NCBI GenBank assembly: GCA_023101725.1
Contig: JALJCO010013720.1
Coordinates: 271,501-335,500 of the forward strand
Length of the DNA stretch: 64,000 nucleotides
Direction of reading: 5' to 3'
Source of the DNA: Atherinomorus stipes
Taxonomy: Eukaryota; Chordata; Actinopteri; Atheriniformes; Atherinidae
In this document: positions 54,716 to 64,000 of the stretch, in pieces
How positions within the stretch are numbered: position 1 is the first letter of the stretch
Layout of the letters: every line of letters starts with the position of its first letter
Translations under genes and position numbers: made by a program
The notes under the pieces: model-generated
The model's input: only the letters and a program-made list of their open reading frames with translations
Told to the model about the DNA's origin: nothing
The model's database searches: none

Positions 54716-55847
54716 CAAAAGATTGGAAATTATTATGGGAGTTATTTTATGTGCTTGTCTGAAACATTGTGTGTGGGTGTTTACCAGGGTCAAATTAAGA
54801 TCAGTCATCCACTTTCTTACAACGTCACTTTGAGTAATGTTTTTATTGAAATGTTACCATCTTGTATCACAAACAAAATAAATCACTTGATAAGTTTGCA
54901 AATTTTAGATTGTAACAGAGCAACACAACACTCACTGTACAAAATATGTATCTTATTAAATACATAAAATAGATAAATGTTATGAGTAATAACTCATGAA
55001 TTCCTCTATACAAAAAAATCACAGTAATTACAGCATAAATACATTACACAATTAATTTAGCAGCAAATAGAATACTATACAAAATACATGCATAACAGCT
55101 ACAGCACTGGTATTATGTACACATTTTATGGCTTATTTTTTATATTATCATATTCATGTGCAAATAGTTGAGTTTTAAATGTTGAGGTTTCATCTTATGT
55201 ACACTTTCTATCACTTAAGCCTCATCTCAGCCGTCTAAAATGGCCCCTTTGACTTCCAGACACGTTGCATTTATGTAAAAACCCACCAGTTCTGTCCCAG
55301 CACGTACAGTTTGATCACTGCCCCCGCTGATCCGTTTTCCTCCAGGTCAGTCAATGTTCATTTATGTAATTTCATTGAGAAAACTTCTAAGCAGCTGGGA
55401 CTTTGTGACCTACAGTGCAGATCAGAGTCAAATCTCCTGATTTAGTGTCTCAACCTCTTTTTTTCAGTCACTGACTGCAGCCTGATTTGTTTATTGAAAT
55501 TATTCTGTGGTTTCCATTGCTTGTACAACACTGATTATGATTTTACTGCTGTTATTTTTATGTCTCTACACATAAGGGAAGCTGTCAGCCCAAAGTTGTC
55601 TCTGGTGAAAATATTTTCCTTTGAAGTTTACCACAGGATTTGTGGTGCTTGAGTAAATTAGAATATGTTCAAACTGCCCCTATTCATTAAAAAATAAGCA
55701 AAGAACTGGCCCTCGGGTATATTGAGTTGATGTGTGTTATCTTTATCTTGACTGATCAAAACATCCATTTTTGACAAGCTGTGGTCTGCCTGCACACCTG
55801 CCACCATGACTGTCAAGGAAAGCCAAAGCAGCCGACTGAGGCGCAGT
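54716..55847. other. 3' ends of ctso and tdo2 (convergent)
   Basis: Space between two stop codons that face each other; both 3' UTRs must lie here. AATAAA for ctso is at 54877-54882. A minus-strand AATAAA at 55490-55495 would serve tdo2. The rest is AT-rich without coding content. Confidence 0.55.
54877..54882 (+). other. Candidate ctso polyadenylation signal
   Basis: AATAAA about 160 bp after the ctso stop codon, in AT-rich sequence. Confidence 0.5.
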
Positions 55848-60028
<4,181 letters not shown>

Positions 60029-60073
60029 GACTAGTCCAGTTCAGCTGCAGCACAGATGTGTTCTTCTTCCTCC

Positions 60074-60080
60074 ACTTATA
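60074..60080 (-). promoter_or_regulatory. TATA-like box of tdo2
   Basis: TATAAGT on the minus strand, about 50 bp before the tdo2 start codon, would place the transcription start near 60045-60050 and give a 5' UTR of about 20 nt. A TATA promoter suits this liver-type, inducible gene. Confidence 0.4.
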
Positions 60081-60255
60081 TTTACTAAAACTGTCTTCAA
60101 CACAATCCGGGTTTTTAAAGGCTTGTCTTGTCCAATCAGTCGTGGGCATCCAGTCACCATCCGGCCCACCTCTATTTGTCCCTTGTAGCCTCTCTGTACC
60201 TTTAGCCAGGATTGCTGGACTTTGTTTGACCTGCTTAAGAAAAAAACGGTCAAAG

Positions 60256-60282
60256 TTTTTTTTTTTTTTTTTTTTTTTTTTT
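60256..60282 (+). repeat. T27 homopolymer
   Basis: Twenty-seven T residues about 230 bp upstream of the tdo2 start codon. It could be an old retroposon tail or a nucleosome-excluding tract. No retroposon body is recognisable beside it. Confidence 0.9.
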
Positions 60283-62408
60283 CTTAAATTAGAAATGTGA
60301 AAAGAAACAGTGAAATCATGGTTGCATAATTCCTAATTTACCTGTAACTGACTATATTAATCCCAGTATTAGATATCCTCACTATTAGATTTTCGTTGGG
60401 GGAGGTATTACTGCATCGCTTTATGCTCATAAATGCAAATTTCATGAGGAAACTTGTGTTGTGATGCTGGTAACGTGGTTACTGCCATCTCCAGTGTTTG
60501 CTGTTGTGGCTGGTATGACTGTGACAAGCTGAACCTGCTTACATAAGAGACAGGAGGCCACTTTTATTTGGATGACCTGCTGACACTGACCAGAAATTTT
60601 TACAGATTTCTCTCCTAAAAACTTTTAATTATGTTCATTTTGACTACTTCAGGCTTTTTCATTAAAAACTCATTTCTTAAAACCTTCATTTTCTGTAAAA
60701 TCTTGTTCATATAATTTTCTAAACCTTGCTTTAACATTTCTGTGAACATATGACCGTGCTATCTGGAAATCACTGGAGCTACTGTGTGGGTCATCGCACT
60801 CCTTTGTAAATATTTTCTGTTTGGTTAATATTTTATTTGGCTCATTGCTAGAGATGCGTAGATCCAAGGTTGTGCTGCTAATAGTGCATAATGTGCTGTT
60901 TTAAAAAGGATAATTGAGGGCTTTTTTTTTTTCTTTTTAAGCTTTTTGAATGTGATGACCCTGGAGCAGGAGTTTCTGTTAACAGCTTGTTGGGAGCTGA
61001 AAAATGCCCCTTTTCATGGGCATGTATTATCAGGTGTCATACATGGTTTGTGGGAACTATTTGTTTGTTTTCAGTCACACTTGGCTAGTGCATTTGAAAA
61101 TAATGATAGGCTGATTTCTGTCCTCCAATGGCGCCACAGCGTTAAACACTGCCAGCCACAACAGGCAGCTTCCTTTTGAAGAGCAGTCACGCCAGTTTCA
61201 TCAGTAAAAAAAAAACAAAAAAAACCGAAGAATCCACAGTCCACTCTGTAAATCTCTCACATCATTAGCTTTGTTTTTCTCTTTGTGGAATTATCAAGTG
61301 AAGTCCCATCAGCGTGAGCAGTGGTCCTGAGAAGATCAGAGGGATGATAACAAGCAGCTATTTTTGAATTGGGACAAGGTACGATCCCAGCATGTATGAG
61401 CCACAGCAGCCCAAAATGCTTTGTTCTTGTTCCCATTTAGGCTGGATGAATGGGACTCTGGTGGAGAGGGCTGCGCTGGATGAGATCCGTGAGACCGCAT
61501 GAGACTGCCACCGTAGATTTTCTGAGATTTAACAAACCTGTCTCCTCGATAGGACGCATGTGTCGTTGTGCGTCATCTCCAAGGTCTGACTAAGTCACTG
61601 ATTAAAAGAAAGAAAGGATATGGCTTGTTTTTGTTCTGACTGCCATGTAACCCCCCCATGACAGTTGACAGTACAGACATCCCGCCTCCTTGTCCTTGAA
61701 CCCTGCAGTCAAACTTGCCTGCTGTAGGTGTGTTTTTATACGCATCTGCTTTACTGTCAGCATCATCTTTACTCATTGCAACACTTCAGCTCTAACCTCA
61801 TCGTCCTAAACATCCATGTAGTTATAACTGAAGAGTTTAATTATAAGGATTATTCTGACACAAGAAGAAACGGATGTATCAGCAGTCAGATCTGCTTGTG
61901 TTTCAGCCACCCTGTTGCCACAGGGTCATTTTAAGGTGATAAGTCAGTTTTTCACTGTAAATTTTACAATTTGTTTTTGTAAAAACAATATTTTTTGTAC
62001 TGTTTTTTTATTGCAAGAAAATACCATAAATAACAGTTGTGTACTGCAAAATTTACAGTAGCCAAAATGGCACACTGTTATATCCTCTACATTTTTACTT
62101 TAAATTTTAACAGTGAAAAATGGCAACAACAGCTGCCAGTTTTTCGCTGCAAATAATATGCATTTAAAAAAGAAAAATAAATTATGATCTGTACAGAATA
62201 ATATTCTTATCATGGGATAACAAACTTTTCTGATTAGAAACACTAAAGATTTGACTACAAAAATATTTTATAATACTTAAAAATGTGTACAGTACAGCAG
62301 TGTGTACTTAAATTAGACACTCTCTTTGATTATCTCGAGTAATTACTTTAACTACATGTATTTATTGTAATGTGGTAATGTGGAGTAATGAAACATATCT
62401 CCCACAGT

Positions 62409-62412
<4 letters not shown>

Positions 62413-62449
<37 letters not shown>
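62413..62449. repeat. (AT)n microsatellite
   Basis: About 18 AT units just upstream of the exon-like segment at 62485. Confidence 0.95.
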
Positions 62450-62454
<5 letters not shown>

Positions 62455-62484
62455 ATGAAACTGAGAGGAATGTTTTCTCTGCAG

Positions 62485-62533
62485 GTCCAGCTGATCCTGT
62501 GCACAGAGAGAATCCACAAGCTAGAAGCTGAAG
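62485..62533 (+). other. Orphan exon-like segment, 49 bp
   Basis: Preceded by a pyrimidine-rich acceptor (ttttctctgcag) and followed by a strong donor (gtgaggt). Only one forward frame is open, reading VQLILCTERIHKLEAEG with the last base split. I do not recognise the protein. It could be one exon of a gene continuing to the right, a non-coding exon, or chance. Confidence 0.25.
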
Positions 62534-64000
62534 GTGAGGTTTAAGAGAAATTCTGAACTCACACTCACATTATGCTTTTGTGTAGGGGAAAATATCAAAA
62601 TACATGCATCAAGTTGCACATGACGTGATATTTTATGTGCTGCCATAACACCCTGAATATAAGTTCCTCTTTTACTTGTTACATTTTATACTGTGCACAT
62701 TATTTTATTAACTATAACAGTTAAAGAGCTCAATCTCTTGACTATTTCATAGGCTCATAATTATCCAATAAGCTTGGCTGATGCTTTTTTATAAGTGATT
62801 GCTGCATTAGGGCAAACTCAGCTTAACTTTAACAGCCTGCAGCTTCCCTTACTCCCAGTTTCATGTCTTAAAATCTTCATTTTTAAAAATTCAGAGCAAA
62901 AGTCTTAGCTTTCATCTTAAATCCACACGTGCGCCTACAAGAAGCAAATGTGTACTGATACACAGTTTTTCGATGTTTCACAATGGTGCAAAGATGTTTT
63001 CAACATGAAGTTACTGTACCACCCCAAAAGTCAAAATCAGCTTCCTAAAAAGATGCAAGCATTAAACAAAGCATGCATGATACGATCTATAGCTTCCTTT
63101 TAAGTCCTGTGATGCATCTACAAGATGGAACATCTTGTAAGATAATTTCATGTTTGGTAGTGTGATTCCATATGGCTACCTTCATCTGAAAGAAGAAGTT
63201 TGATTGAAGTATAAACCGTGCTTGATTTTTTTTCCTCCCTATTCAGTTGCTCTGATGTGGTTATTGCACAATACTTTTGGCTCTTTGATGTTCTTGCAAA
63301 GTCGTCCCATCTCTTTTATATAAGCCTTTGAAGTAGGTCTAGTTGGAGCATAGTGATATACCACACTGTCTCTTTGGCAGTACTTAGTGTGGTCACACTG
63401 AGCTACTGCAGCACTACTGCGGTTCATTTTAATATTACTCGCTTAACTATTCCATTTGATGTCTCTTTAGATTAACCTGGAGAATCCAGAGGCGATTGTT
63501 TAGCTCCCAACATCTGGTTAACTAATCACATGAATTGACTTGTTTGAAGTTGAAGCTCAAAGCAACAATGCTTTCTGACCTTTCTGAAAGTGCCGTGTTG
63601 GCTGGTGGTGTAATAAATGTGCTGCCATGTGATGTGAAGATAAAGTCCGCTGGCTGACTTTCTGAACTTTGCACTTTGTACCACTAGAGAGCATCAGAGG
63701 ACTTTTGAGAGAATTAAATATTTAAGTGACTCATATTTGATTTGGCAAAGTTTCTATTCCAGCAGGGGTTTGAAACTCTTTGTATGGACATATCAAAACT
63801 AATGGGGGTTTATGTAAGTTCATTGTAATTCTAATGTGAGGGAACAATGGGCAATAACTCACAGGGGGAATTAAATTATATATTTCTCTATAGGTCGTTG
63901 ATGTTAGGGAGGGACAGTATATCCAAAGGGAGTCTGATGAGGACATTCAGTGAGCTGCACATGTCATAAAACATTTCAAATGAAAAAATGATAGCGTGTT

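Larger units (their letters stand above)
60300..64000. other. Upstream of tdo2, mostly featureless
   Basis: No full gene is supported. It includes T and A runs, an (AT)n tract at 62413-62449 and one exon-like segment at 62485-62533. Confidence 0.5.

Noticed and set aside
61437..61502. 19-codon frame after an acceptor-like tttag
   Set aside because: No clear donor, no partner exon and no recognisable peptide.

Overview
This is a vertebrate nuclear DNA window, almost certainly from a teleost fish and probably a percomorph. It has GT-AG introns, low coding density and typical fish repeats: Tc1/mariner relics, hAT and Harbinger-like MITEs, LINE 3' ends, a tRNA-derived SINE and long dinucleotide tracts. 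The species cannot be fixed from sequence alone.

Four protein genes are supported by exon reconstruction in which splice phases, family motifs and lengths agree. gpm6a (minus, 251-11667) shows only its first three coding exons; the rest lies beyond base 1. asb5 (minus, 38022-42279; 7 coding exons, 332 aa) is complete. ctso, cathepsin O (plus, 43089-54715; 8 coding exons, 343 aa), is complete and has one GC-AG intron. tdo2, tryptophan 2,3-dioxygenase (minus, 55848-60028; 12 coding exons, 405 aa), is complete. asb5 and ctso diverge from an 809-bp shared upstream region. ctso and tdo2 converge tail to tail across 1.1 kb.

The 26 kb between gpm6a and asb5 (11668-38021) has no gene I can support and is largely a transposon graveyard. 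From left to right it holds: a 977-bp hAT-type element with an 8-bp target duplication; a foldback element with 26-bp perfect arms; a Harbinger-like MITE; a LINE 3' end; an internally deleted Tc1 element; a 3.2-kb hAT-like element; a further TIR element; a Tc1 transposase relic split by a 430-bp hAT MITE; compound microsatellites; a 207-bp hAT MITE; and a LINE tail interrupted by a SINE. Intron 5 of ctso carries a second Harbinger-like copy split by another Tc1 element, plus one more Tc1 relic.

The genes do not form a pathway. gpm6a is a neuronal membrane glycoprotein, asb5 a muscle-associated ubiquitin-ligase adaptor, ctso a lysosomal protease and tdo2 a haem dioxygenase of tryptophan breakdown. 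Their interest is positional: in human, GPM6A/ASB5 and CTSO/TDO2 lie in two well-separated parts of chromosome 4q. I found no convincing unknown biological system. The best leads are the nested insertions, the GC-AG intron, the foldback element, an orphan exon-like segment at 62485-62533, and the asb5-ctso juncture.
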